From: an uncultured Croceitalea sp.
GTDB lineage: Bacteria; Bacteroidota; Bacteroidia; Flavobacteriales; Flavobacteriaceae
NCBI GenBank assembly: GCA_947495075.1
Contig: CANLXH010000002.1
Location: forward strand, 248,001 to 312,000
DNA length: 64,000 nt
Direction: 5' to 3'
A program made the translations under genes and the position numbers. The notes below the pieces were generated by a model. The model saw only the letters and a program-made list of their open reading frames with translations, was not told where the DNA came from and ran no database searches. This document shows positions 8,658 through 17,682 of the stretch, one piece after another. The first letter of the stretch is position 1, and each line of letters starts with the position of its first letter.

Positions 8658-11036
8658 TCACTCTGTACGTAAACTTTTTACAGGATTCATCATTGCAGCT
8701 TTTAAGGCTTGATAGCTAATTGTAAACAATGCTATTAGTATTGCTATAGTGCCTGCGGCAATAAATACCCATAAATCAATATCAATACGATACGTAAAGC
8801 TTTGCAACCAATTTTGCATTGTATACCACGCCAATGGGATAGCTACAAAAATTGAAAGAAATACCAATCGTAAAAAATCCTTTGAAAGTAGATTCACAAT
8901 TCCAAAAACACTAGAACCCAATACTTTACGAACCCCTATTTCCTTTCTACGCTGTTCTGCAGTATAGGCTGCAAGTCCAAATAATCCTAAGCAGGAAATA
9001 ATAATTGCCAGAATGGAAAATATTTTAGTAAGCTCACCAACAAGTTCTTCGTTGCTAAACCTGGAATTGAACAAGTCATTTTCAAAACGATATTCAAATG
9101 GAAACGTGGGATTATACTTTTTTAAAATCTTACCAATGGATGCCAATGCTTCAGTTCTGGAAGATTCCGATTTTATATTTACATACATGGTATTTGCATA
9201 ATCAAAATTATTAAAAAACATTACCGGTCCTGTCTTCCCATTACCATACATATCGCCATATAGATAATCTTTTACCACGCCTATCACATTGTAATTGGTA
9301 TCATAGCGTGCAATGGTTTTACCAATAGCGCTGCCTTCCCCCATTAGGTTTGCAAAAGATTGGGTGACAATAACATTAACACTGTCCACTGCTCTATCAT
9401 TTTTAAAACCATGACCTTCAACCAACTCCAGACCTACTGTGCTAATAAAATTAGGACTAACATATCTAAATCTAACAAGAACATCATCAGTATCTACACC
9501 ACCTTGCCAACTCAATCCTGATCCGTTATTACCGCTAGACAACATATTCGTATTGGTCAGCGCAACATCTTCTACTGTTCCAGAAGTAATTAAGTCTTCT
9601 CTTATTGGAGTGAATTTGTCAATCATACTGCCGCTTACAGTAACATTTAGCAAATTTCCTTTGTCGTAGCCAACATCTCGAACTCTAACATGCTGTATCT
9701 GTTGATAGATTATGATACTACAAACAATAAAAACTATGGAAACCGCAAATTGAGCAACTACAAGACCTTTGCGGATAATAGTGGCTTTACCCAGACTTTT
9801 ATTAGCACCTTTTAGTACTTGTGCTGGTCTGAAAGAAGATAAATATAGAGCAGGATACCAGCCAGCAAGAAGGCTACAAAGTAAGGTAATGCCTAGGAGG
9901 GAAAATATATGAATTGGCTCAAACGGTCTTAACGTAATCTGTTTTTCTACCAAGATATTGAAATATGGTAGTAAAACCATCAATAAAAGAACACTTAAAC
10001 AAGCTGAAACAGCAGCTAAAATAATAGCTTCAACCATGAATTGACTAACCAACCTTCTTTTGCTGGAACCCAATACTTTTCGCACTCCAACTTCATTGGC
10101 CCTTTTCCCGCTTCTAGCCGTTGAAAGGTTCATAAAGTTAATACAAGCTATCAATAAAATTATCAGCGCAATGAACGCTAGAGACCTTACTAATGTTATC
10201 TGACCTCCCACTTTTTTCCCATCTTGAAAATCAGAACGTAAACGCCAATCTTTGATGGAATGTAGAAAAGCCTCGTTAGGAGAATCATCTGTATTGCTCA
10301 TTTTTGAGGCAATCATTGACCTAATCTTCTTATCAACAACTTCAAAATCAGAGTTAGGGGCAAGTTCAACAAAGGTGTCTGCAAAATTATTACCATACTC
10401 CTCTATCCAAGTCATATCATCTTCACCTAACTGAAACCGTTCAAATGGCAGAAGCCAATTATATTTAAATGATACATTTCTAGGCAAATCTTCTATAACC
10501 CCGGTAACGGTAAAACTATACTCATCATTGATTTTTATTACTTGATTTAGTATGTTTTTGTCCGAACCAAATAGTGCCAATGCCGTTTCTTGTGATAAAA
10601 CGATTCCATCGGGTCTAGATAGGGCGGTCTTCTTTTGCCCTTCTAAAAAGTTCAAGCTAAAAATATCTAGAAAATCAGGATGAACATACCTGCCATATCT
10701 ATTAATTCCATTATCTCCTTTAGCAAGTAAAATCTCTCCGCCCCATGTTGTGGAAGACTTTGTTATTTCAGGTATCTCTTCTTTTAAGTCTCTCGCTAAA
10801 GGTCCAGGTGTGGAGAAGAATGTGTATACTTCACCTTCAAAGGTTTGATTTGTAGGGACAATGTAAATCAAATCTTGTTTGGGAAAAACACTATCATAGT
10901 TCACTTCATCCTCTACCCAAAGTAATATAAGACAGGCACAAGTAATTCCAATAGCGAGCCCAAAAATGTTCAATGCACTATAGCCTTTGTTCTTCCAAAG
11001 GTTACGCCAGGCAATTTTTAAATAGTTCTTAAACAT
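8658..11036 (-). CDS. ABC transporter permease, FtsX/MacB type (paralogue 3)
   Basis: 792 residues, starting MFKNYLKIAWRNLWKNKGYS and ending NPVKSLRTE, with two MacB_PCD/FtsX units. The first FtsX block carries NEVGVRKVLGS and the second KEIGVRKVLGS. The gap to the upstream permease (11037-11059) is only 23 bp and contains the recurring ATCAATCAAAAA leader, so the two genes are almost certainly one transcript. The conserved ends and diverged periplasmic domains suggest that the paralogues differ in extracytoplasmic partner or cargo; that is inference. Confidence 0.9.
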   Translation of the reverse strand: MFKNYLKIAWRNLWKNKGYSALNIFGLAIGITCACLILLWVEDEVNYDSVFPKQDLIYIVPTNQTFEGEVYTFFSTPGPLARDLKEEIPEITKSSTTWGGEILLAKGDNGINRYGRYVHPDFLDIFSLNFLEGQKKTALSRPDGIVLSQETALALFGSDKNILNQVIKINDEYSFTVTGVIEDLPRNVSFKYNWLLPFERFQLGEDDMTWIEEYGNNFADTFVELAPNSDFEVVDKKIRSMIASKMSNTDDSPNEAFLHSIKDWRLRSDFQDGKKVGGQITLVRSLAFIALIILLIACINFMNLSTARSGKRANEVGVRKVLGSSKRRLVSQFMVEAIILAAVSACLSVLLLMVLLPYFNILVEKQITLRPFEPIHIFSLLGITLLCSLLAGWYPALYLSSFRPAQVLKGANKSLGKATIIRKGLVVAQFAVSIVFIVCSIIIYQQIQHVRVRDVGYDKGNLLNVTVSGSMIDKFTPIREDLITSGTVEDVALTNTNMLSSGNNGSGLSWQGGVDTDDVLVRFRYVSPNFISTVGLELVEGHGFKNDRAVDSVNVIVTQSFANLMGEGSAIGKTIARYDTNYNVIGVVKDYLYGDMYGNGKTGPVMFFNNFDYANTMYVNIKSESSRTEALASIGKILKKYNPTFPFEYRFENDLFNSRFSNEELVGELTKIFSILAIIISCLGLFGLAAYTAEQRRKEIGVRKVLGSSVFGIVNLLSKDFLRLVFLSIFVAIPLAWYTMQNWLQSFTYRIDIDLWVFIAAGTIAILIALFTISYQALKAAMMNPVKSLRTE

Positions 11037-11059
11037 GCTTTTAATTTTTGATTGATGTT

Positions 11060-13444
11060 TTATTCCGTCCTTAAACTGTCAACAGGGCTCTTAATAGCTA
11101 CTTTTAAAGTCTGATAACTTATTGTTGCCATTGTAATTATAATGATTGCCAAAATTGCAATGGCAAAATACCACCAATGAATCTCTGTTCTATAGGTATA
11201 TCCTTGGAGCCACTGCGCCATAAAATACCAAGTAATAGGAGTGGCGAATACTCCAGCAATAAGTATGAGTTTTAGAAAATCTTGTGACAATAAAGTGAGT
11301 ACATTAACCATATTACTCCCCAGTACTTTTCTAATCCCAATTTCTTTCGTACGCTGCCCTACGAAAAAGAGTATAAGACCATAGAGACCTAAACAGCCGA
11401 TAAAAATGGCGAGGCCTGAAAAAACCTTTGAAAGGGATAAGTAGCGTTGCTCTTGCTCATATTGCTGCGTAACTCTATCTTCTAAGAATCGGTATTCGAA
11501 AAGATATCCATCAAAAGTTTCTGACCATTTTTCATCTATTTGAGCTAAGGCCTGTTTTGTGTTTTTACCATTTATCTTTAGTGCTATTTCGCCATAAGTA
11601 TCCGCTAAGGGGGCTATAATTACTGGGCTGATACCTTCCGTAAAACTGTTGTTATGAAAGTCTTTTATAACACCTACAATTGTTCCCCCTATAGTTCCTC
11701 CGTTTACTGCAATCTGTTGCCCCAACATATCTTCTGGAGAAGAAAGGCCCAGTTTTTCGGCTAATCTTTCATTAACTACCATCTCATCAATAGTATCCTT
11801 TTTAAAGAAGTTTCTGCCATACGAAAGCTCTAGACCAAAAGTGTTAATGTAATCTTCATCAGCAAATTTTGCATTGATACTAAACTCTTCATCTTCTGGT
11901 CTTGTACCATATCTAAGGTTTGTACCCCAATTATTACTTGACGCGCCAGGACTACTGAAACAACTTGACACTTCTCGTACGTTTGGAATTTGTTTTAATC
12001 GTTCTTTGAGACTATAGAGTTGGTCTTCTTCAATATTACTTGGGATTTCTACCATAACAAGTGACTCTTTATCAAAACCCAAATCGGAGTTCACAGCATA
12101 ATTAATTTGCTTTGAGATAATAATTGTTGTTGCAATAAGAACTATGGATATGACAAATTGAGTCACAACCAAAACCTTTCGGGTAGCTACACCACCAGTA
12201 TCATTATGCCCTAATTTGCCTTTTAGCGCTAATACAGGAACTATTCGACTCATAAGAATACCAGGATAACTTCCTGATAAAAAAGAAACTACTACTAATA
12301 CAATCGCAACAAAACCAATAAAATTAGGAGTCCATAAATCATTTGTTACTAGTTTAATATTAAAAAGGTTATTGAAAGATGGCAAAAACAAAACCGCAAG
12401 CACAAAGCCTATGAAGAGCGCAATAAGACTGATAATAAATGTTTCCGATAAGAATTGCCAAAATAAATGTTGTTTAAAGCTCCCCAGCACTTTTCTAATA
12501 CCAATTTCTTTAGATCTGTAGAAAGCCTGCGCAGTAGAGATATTAATAAAGTTGATACTGGCGATAATGATAAGGAAGAGGCCAACAATACCAAAAATCC
12601 ATAAGAGAACAGGATTTAATCCGCCGTAATCGGCATTAAAGTGGATGTCGGAAAGTGGCTGTAGTTTGTATACATGCTTGTTCTTACTATTTGGCCGGTG
12701 CCTTTTTGGTAGCTCAATTAAAGCTTTTTCGATATTGGCAATATTCTGATTAGGTCTTAATAAAGCATAACATTGTAAGTTGCCAGTAATACCCCCCCAG
12801 CTTTCACTGGCAGCAAACCCAGAATTATCCGCTAGATTTTCAAAACTGATAAAGAGTTCTCTATCTAAAAAAGTAGACTGCGGTAGGTTTTTTAATACCC
12901 CAGTAATTGTTATGGTCTTATTATTCTCCAAAACAAAGGTGTTGCCAACAACATCAGCGCTACTGTACATTTTTATTGCCATATCCTCAGTAAGTACCGC
13001 CGTATTTGGTGCTGCAAGGCTTACTTTCTCGCCACCATAAATCAAAGGATAATTAAAGATTTCAAAAAAATCTTGTTCTACAAAAACGACATTTTCTTTT
13101 AGCTTATTAAGCTTTCCATTTTCATTGACATCAAGGATTACATCATTTCGTTGTACAATTTTGGCAACTTTTTCAGAATAATCGTATTCTTCTCTAAATA
13201 CCTTTGCAAATGCTGGGGGTACACTGGCATTATACTCTATGTCATCGGTAATTTCTTCTGTATTTATTCTGTAAATGCGGTCAGCGTTGACATGAAAGTT
13301 ATCAAATGATAGATGATAATTAAGAAATAGAAAAATTAGGATACAACCGCCAAAACCTATGGCTAGACCTAAAACATTAATGGCAGTAAATACCTTTCTT
13401 TTTAATAAGTTCCTCCATGCAATTTTTAAATAGTTTTTAAACAT
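11060..13444 (-). CDS. ABC transporter permease, FtsX/MacB type (paralogue 2)
   Basis: 794 residues, starting MFKNYLKIAWRNLLKRKVFT and ending SPVDSLRTE, a slight departure from the NPVKSLRTE tail of its neighbours. There are two MacB_PCD/FtsX units; KEIGIRKVLGS occurs in the first and second FtsX blocks. It is placed after DUF2807 with a 225-bp gap holding the decayed tail of another DUF2807 gene. That gap suggests the permease arrived as part of a duplicated DUF2807-permease module. It probably works with the shared ATPase at the operon head. Confidence 0.9.
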   Translation of the reverse strand: MFKNYLKIAWRNLLKRKVFTAINVLGLAIGFGGCILIFLFLNYHLSFDNFHVNADRIYRINTEEITDDIEYNASVPPAFAKVFREEYDYSEKVAKIVQRNDVILDVNENGKLNKLKENVVFVEQDFFEIFNYPLIYGGEKVSLAAPNTAVLTEDMAIKMYSSADVVGNTFVLENNKTITITGVLKNLPQSTFLDRELFISFENLADNSGFAASESWGGITGNLQCYALLRPNQNIANIEKALIELPKRHRPNSKNKHVYKLQPLSDIHFNADYGGLNPVLLWIFGIVGLFLIIIASINFINISTAQAFYRSKEIGIRKVLGSFKQHLFWQFLSETFIISLIALFIGFVLAVLFLPSFNNLFNIKLVTNDLWTPNFIGFVAIVLVVVSFLSGSYPGILMSRIVPVLALKGKLGHNDTGGVATRKVLVVTQFVISIVLIATTIIISKQINYAVNSDLGFDKESLVMVEIPSNIEEDQLYSLKERLKQIPNVREVSSCFSSPGASSNNWGTNLRYGTRPEDEEFSINAKFADEDYINTFGLELSYGRNFFKKDTIDEMVVNERLAEKLGLSSPEDMLGQQIAVNGGTIGGTIVGVIKDFHNNSFTEGISPVIIAPLADTYGEIALKINGKNTKQALAQIDEKWSETFDGYLFEYRFLEDRVTQQYEQEQRYLSLSKVFSGLAIFIGCLGLYGLILFFVGQRTKEIGIRKVLGSNMVNVLTLLSQDFLKLILIAGVFATPITWYFMAQWLQGYTYRTEIHWWYFAIAILAIIIITMATISYQTLKVAIKSPVDSLRTE

Positions 13445-13449
13445 GATCT

Positions 13450-13516
13450 ATATTTTTTGGATGGTAGCCTCTCCTATTATTATTCCTTTATCAACTTCTG
13501 GAGAGCACTTGTAAAG
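13450..13516 (-). pseudogene. Remnant of a second DUF2807 gene (C-terminal ~20 codons)
   Basis: The minus strand reads YKCSPEVDKGIIIGEATIQKI followed by a TAG stop. The intact DUF2807 protein at 13670-14431 ends YEGSPEVKKGIVIGEATIQKIN. Only this tail is preserved; upstream the similarity is lost and there is no start. It sits 5 bp before the next permease, where the end of a duplicated copy would lie. The match is seen directly. That it is a leftover of tandem duplication is inference. Confidence 0.7.
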
Positions 13517-13669
13517 CCAATGATATTAACTAAAAAGCTTGTTTTAAACTTTTTAAAACCTCTTAATGTGATTAATAAATTATATCTGAACATAATTTTT
13601 AAGTGAATATTTTACCTGTAAGCTTATAGCGTGGTTCAACTTTTTTAGTACCGTCTACAATTTCAGGAC

Positions 13670-14431
13670 TTAGTTAATTTTTTGAATGGTTGCTTCGCCA
13701 ATTACAATTCCCTTTTTAACCTCGGGAGAACCTTCGTAAGCTATTTTTGCTTCTCCATATGCGGTAACCTTCAATCGGTCTTTAACAGCTACCCTATAAC
13801 TACCTTCGCCAAAAGCCGTGATTTTAGTCCTGTTATTTTTAACACCCAAAGTATTGATAGTTGTTTCACCATATGCCGTGATTTTTTGATTATCAATACT
13901 ACCTTTTTTAAGTTCTAAATAACTTTCTCCATATACTGTAGTCGTCAAGTTATCTAAGCGTACCTCATTAAAATATACTTGTGATTCTCCGAAAAGCTTT
14001 AGTGTAAACTCAGATTGATCTAGGATACTTTCACAAATAAATTTTTCTTCACCTCTCAATGAAAGCTCTTTAAGATTAGCATAAGTTACTGTGGCTACTA
14101 TGACAGTGCCCTTGTAAATAGGTTTGTTGTAACTGTAATTGTCCCCTTTTTCTTTTTTACTGTCCGTGTAGGTCTTTGCACCATCCAAATAAAGTCGAAG
14201 GGTTGATCCTACCACTTCAACATTTAATTTTTCAAGTGGTTCCGTACTGCTGTGTATTACAATATTGTTTTGGGAACCTTGTACAAAAGTGACCGAGATA
14301 TGTGGACTTACAATTACTTTGTCAAAGTCTTCAACAGACATCGTCTTGCTTTGGGCAAATGACCCAACTGAGAATAGTGTAAAAACGCAGATTAAGAGTT
14401 TTGTAGTGTAATTTCTGATTGATAATTTCAT
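13670..14431 (-). CDS. DUF2807 (GIN-domain) exported beta-helix protein
   Basis: 253 residues with an N-terminal signal peptide (about 1-26, ending SVGSFAQ). The rest is a repetitive beta-rich region with recurring YGE/FGE motifs (FGESQVYF, YGESYLELK, YGETTINTL, FGEGSYRVA, YGEAKIAYE), typical of the DUF2807 right-handed beta-helix domain that many Bacteroidota export to the periplasm or surface. It lies 24 bp after a permease gene and before another, on the same strand, so it is probably co-transcribed. A role as periplasmic partner of the transporters is plausible but unproven. Confidence 0.85.
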   Translation of the reverse strand: MKLSIRNYTTKLLICVFTLFSVGSFAQSKTMSVEDFDKVIVSPHISVTFVQGSQNNIVIHSSTEPLEKLNVEVVGSTLRLYLDGAKTYTDSKKEKGDNYSYNKPIYKGTVIVATVTYANLKELSLRGEEKFICESILDQSEFTLKLFGESQVYFNEVRLDNLTTTVYGESYLELKKGSIDNQKITAYGETTINTLGVKNNRTKITAFGEGSYRVAVKDRLKVTAYGEAKIAYEGSPEVKKGIVIGEATIQKIN

Positions 14432-14455
14432 GATTCTATCTTTTTAATTGATGAT

Positions 14456-16855
14456 TTATTCTGTACGAAGGCTTTTCACCGGGTTAGTCCTAGCAGCTTT
14501 TATAGCATGAAAGCTTACCGTAGCTACTGCAATGGCTAAAGCAATTAGACCCGACATAGCAAAAACCCACCAACTGATTTCTATTTGATATGCGTAAACG
14601 TTTAACCATTTATTCATTGCATACCAAGAAAGTGGTGTTGCTATCAAGATAGCCATGAGCACCAGCTTTAGAAAATCTTTTGATAGCAAGGTTACAATAC
14701 TAGAAACCTCAGCTCCAAGAACTTTGCGAACACCAATCTCTTTCGTTCGTTGTACCGCACTATATGTAGCTAGACCTAGAAGCCCCAAACAGGCAATTAG
14801 AATGGCCAAGAAAGAAGAAATGGTAAAGAGGTTTTTAAATTTGAAATCTGCCTCATACTGTGTGTTGAAGGATTGGTCTAAAAAGCTATAGAGAAAAGGA
14901 CGATGTGGTGCTATTTCTGCCCATTTACGTTCAATATTGGTTATCGCTTGCTGCATATTGGTAGATTTAACCTTTATAGAAAGGTATTTTCCATACTGTG
15001 AGTAACGCAAGGCTAAAGGAGCTACTTTTTGATGGAGCGATAAATAGTTAAAATCTTTTACAACACCAATAATTTTTCCTTCACGGCCCCATTGATTAAA
15101 ACTTTTTCCGATAATATCTGCTGGATTTGCGTAACCAAAACTTCTTGCAGCAGATTCATTAATCACCATAGCAGAAACAGAATCTGTGACAAATTCTCTA
15201 GAATATGGCCTTCCAGCAACTACTTCGATTTCATAATGTGGAATAAAATCAAAATCGATTTCATATAAAAAAGGCTCAAAGTGTTCCATTTTACCCTCAA
15301 AAGTCTCTATTTCTGTTCCCGCTGCAGGGAAATGAGCCCCAGGTACCGTGCGAGAACCAGCAACAGAAACCACTTCAGGCAAGTTCATAAACTCACTCTT
15401 AATCGTTTCCATATTATCAAGCACTTGACCATCCCAATTAAAATCAATAACCAATTGCTGCTCCCTGTCAAACCCTAGATTTTTATCGAGCATAAACCCT
15501 AATTGAAAATAAACGATTACCGTACTAGCGATTAATGCAATGGACAAACTAAATTGAAATATGACCAAGCCTTTTCTAAGAGTATTACCTTTTTGAGAAG
15601 TTTTGAAGACACCTTTTAAAACACTGGAAGGTTTAAAATTGGACAATATGAATGCCGGATAGGAACCAGCCAATAACCCGGTTATTAATGCCATTCCAAA
15701 ATAAATGGATAAAGCGGAGGTGTTAAAAACCTCACTTGTAAGGAATAATTTTCCTGTAATCTGTCGCATCCCAGGCAGGCATAACATTACCAAAGCCAAA
15801 CCAAGCAATGAGGCTATAAAAACCATAAGCATTGATTCTCCAAGAAACTGGTATCTCAGACCTTTTTTATCAGCTCCAATTACCTTTCTAACACCAACTT
15901 CTTTAGCTCGTTCTAAAGAACGTGCAGTTGCCAGGTTCATAAAATTGATGCATGCAATGACTAAAATGAAGAGTCCAATTATGGCAAATATGTAAATATT
16001 TGATAAACTACCTGTTATGCCAGGTTGGCGTGCAGCTTCTGATTTTAGATAAGCATCTTTTAAAGGCTCAAAAGAAAGATTATAGTAATATTCGAGATTT
16101 TCGGCTGGTCTGTTTCGCTTTAAAAATTCAGGCATTTTTGCTTGAAAAACTTCTTGATTAAAATTGTCGGTTACCAGAAAATAAGTATAGAAATCAACAT
16201 AGCCCCAAGAATCGAAAATACCGGGTCTGGTCTGATAAAATGAACTCATCGACATCAATACGTCAAACGAGAAATGTGAATTGGCAGGTACATCTTTCAT
16301 AACGCCAGTAACCGTATAGTTGCCGTCATTTGCCCTACCACCAATGCCATTGATGGTCTTTCCTATAGGGTCTTCGTTTCCAAAATACTTTTTTGCCGTG
16401 CTTTCGGTTAGCACGATAGAATATGGGGCTTCCAAAGCTGTTTTTGGATTACCAGCAAGTAAAGGCCAACTAAACACATCAAAAACAGTCTCGTCTACAT
16501 AAAAAGATTCTCCCTCTTGAAAAGAGTGTTCATTGTATTCCAATAAAATATCTGACCGCCCTGAGAATTGAACCTTTTCAATAACTTCCGAAAAATCATT
16601 TTTTAAGGCCGGACCAACAGGTGCATTCCCCCACACCCATCTATCTTCTAAATTATCCTCACTACCATGGTGTACAATCCTATATATATTATCACCTTTC
16701 TCATGATAACTATCATATGAAAGTTCATTTTTAATGAACAGAGCTATTAATAAAAAACAGGTTAAGCCTATTGCAAGACCACCTATATTAATAGCTGAAT
16801 ATCCTTTATTTTTCAAAAGGTTTCTCCAAGCAATTTTTATATAGTTCTTAAACAT
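14456..16855 (-). CDS. ABC transporter permease, FtsX/MacB type (paralogue 1, next to the ATPase)
   Basis: 799 residues, starting MFKNYIKIAWRNLLKNKGYS and ending NPVKSLRTE, with two MacB_PCD/FtsX units and the motifs KEVGVRKVIGA and KEIGVRKVLGA. It is the permease nearest the ATPase gene (67-bp gap) and thus the likeliest primary partner of that subunit. The start is fixed by alignment with the other family members, all of which begin MFKN(Y/H). It lies in the same operon as the HlyD- and TolC-like genes, which suggests a tripartite MacAB-TolC-type pump spanning both membranes. Confidence 0.92.
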   Translation of the reverse strand: MFKNYIKIAWRNLLKNKGYSAINIGGLAIGLTCFLLIALFIKNELSYDSYHEKGDNIYRIVHHGSEDNLEDRWVWGNAPVGPALKNDFSEVIEKVQFSGRSDILLEYNEHSFQEGESFYVDETVFDVFSWPLLAGNPKTALEAPYSIVLTESTAKKYFGNEDPIGKTINGIGGRANDGNYTVTGVMKDVPANSHFSFDVLMSMSSFYQTRPGIFDSWGYVDFYTYFLVTDNFNQEVFQAKMPEFLKRNRPAENLEYYYNLSFEPLKDAYLKSEAARQPGITGSLSNIYIFAIIGLFILVIACINFMNLATARSLERAKEVGVRKVIGADKKGLRYQFLGESMLMVFIASLLGLALVMLCLPGMRQITGKLFLTSEVFNTSALSIYFGMALITGLLAGSYPAFILSNFKPSSVLKGVFKTSQKGNTLRKGLVIFQFSLSIALIASTVIVYFQLGFMLDKNLGFDREQQLVIDFNWDGQVLDNMETIKSEFMNLPEVVSVAGSRTVPGAHFPAAGTEIETFEGKMEHFEPFLYEIDFDFIPHYEIEVVAGRPYSREFVTDSVSAMVINESAARSFGYANPADIIGKSFNQWGREGKIIGVVKDFNYLSLHQKVAPLALRYSQYGKYLSIKVKSTNMQQAITNIERKWAEIAPHRPFLYSFLDQSFNTQYEADFKFKNLFTISSFLAILIACLGLLGLATYSAVQRTKEIGVRKVLGAEVSSIVTLLSKDFLKLVLMAILIATPLSWYAMNKWLNVYAYQIEISWWVFAMSGLIALAIAVATVSFHAIKAARTNPVKSLRTE

Positions 16856-16922
16856 GGTTAGTAGTTATTTTAAAGGTTAATATCCTTGATTAGAGGACAA
16901 TTTTTGATTGATGAATAAACCC

Positions 16923-17627
16923 CTACATCATTGCACCTATTGCTCTATTTTGACTTTCTGTTACAATTTGACCATCGAACAGATTTACTACTCTATGTGC
17001 ATAATGCGAATCTCTATCGGAGTGTGTTACCATTACTATTGTTGTGCCTTCTTGATTAAGTTCTGTTAACAGATTCATTACCTCAATCCCATTTTTAGAG
17101 TCCAAATTTCCTGTAGGCTCATCTGCTAATATTAATTTTGGATTAGTAACTACTGCTCTCGAAATGGCCACACGCTGTTGTTGACCTCCGGATAACTGTT
17201 GCGGAAAGTGCTTTTCTCTGTGCGCAATTTTCATACGCTCCAAAACTTTCATCACTTTCTCTTTGCGTTCCGCTTTACCCATTTTTAAATAGATAAGTGG
17301 TAGCTCTACATTTTCATAGACCGTTAACTCATCGATGAGGTTAAAGCTCTGGAAAACAAAACCCAAATTTCCTTTTCTAAGTTGTGTACGTTGACTTTCT
17401 TTTAGACCGCCCACTTCATTACCAGCAAAGTTGTAACTGCCTTCTGTTGGGTTATCTAACATGCCTATAATATTTAGCAATGTGGACTTTCCACATCCAG
17501 ATGGGCCCATTATGGCAACAAACTCACCATCTTCTACCTTTAAGTTAACATTGTTTAATGCTAGAGTTTCTACTTCCTCGGTTCTAAAACTCTTCTTTAA
17601 ATTTTGGATTGTTATCATTTTGTTCAA
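16923..17627 (-). CDS. ABC transporter ATP-binding protein, MacB/LolD type
   Basis: 234 residues with all ABC ATPase motifs in order: Walker A GPSGCGKS (about 42-49), Q-loop FQSF, signature LSGGQQQRV, Walker B LILADEPTGNLD, and the switch histidine in MVTHS. The Walker B form with EPTGNLD is typical of the LolD/MacB/FtsE branch that pairs with FtsX-type permeases. As the only ATPase in the visible cluster it probably serves several or all seven permeases. It sits between the adaptor and first permease genes in one operon. Confidence 0.95.
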   Translation of the reverse strand: MNKMITIQNLKKSFRTEEVETLALNNVNLKVEDGEFVAIMGPSGCGKSTLLNIIGMLDNPTEGSYNFAGNEVGGLKESQRTQLRKGNLGFVFQSFNLIDELTVYENVELPLIYLKMGKAERKEKVMKVLERMKIAHREKHFPQQLSGGQQQRVAISRAVVTNPKLILADEPTGNLDSKNGIEVMNLLTELNQEGTTIVMVTHSDRDSHYAHRVVNLFDGQIVTESQNRAIGAMM

Positions 17628-17682
17628 TTGTTTCGATTAGTATAATGACATCAAGACTTTGCTAGATGTGACAGTTTATCTT

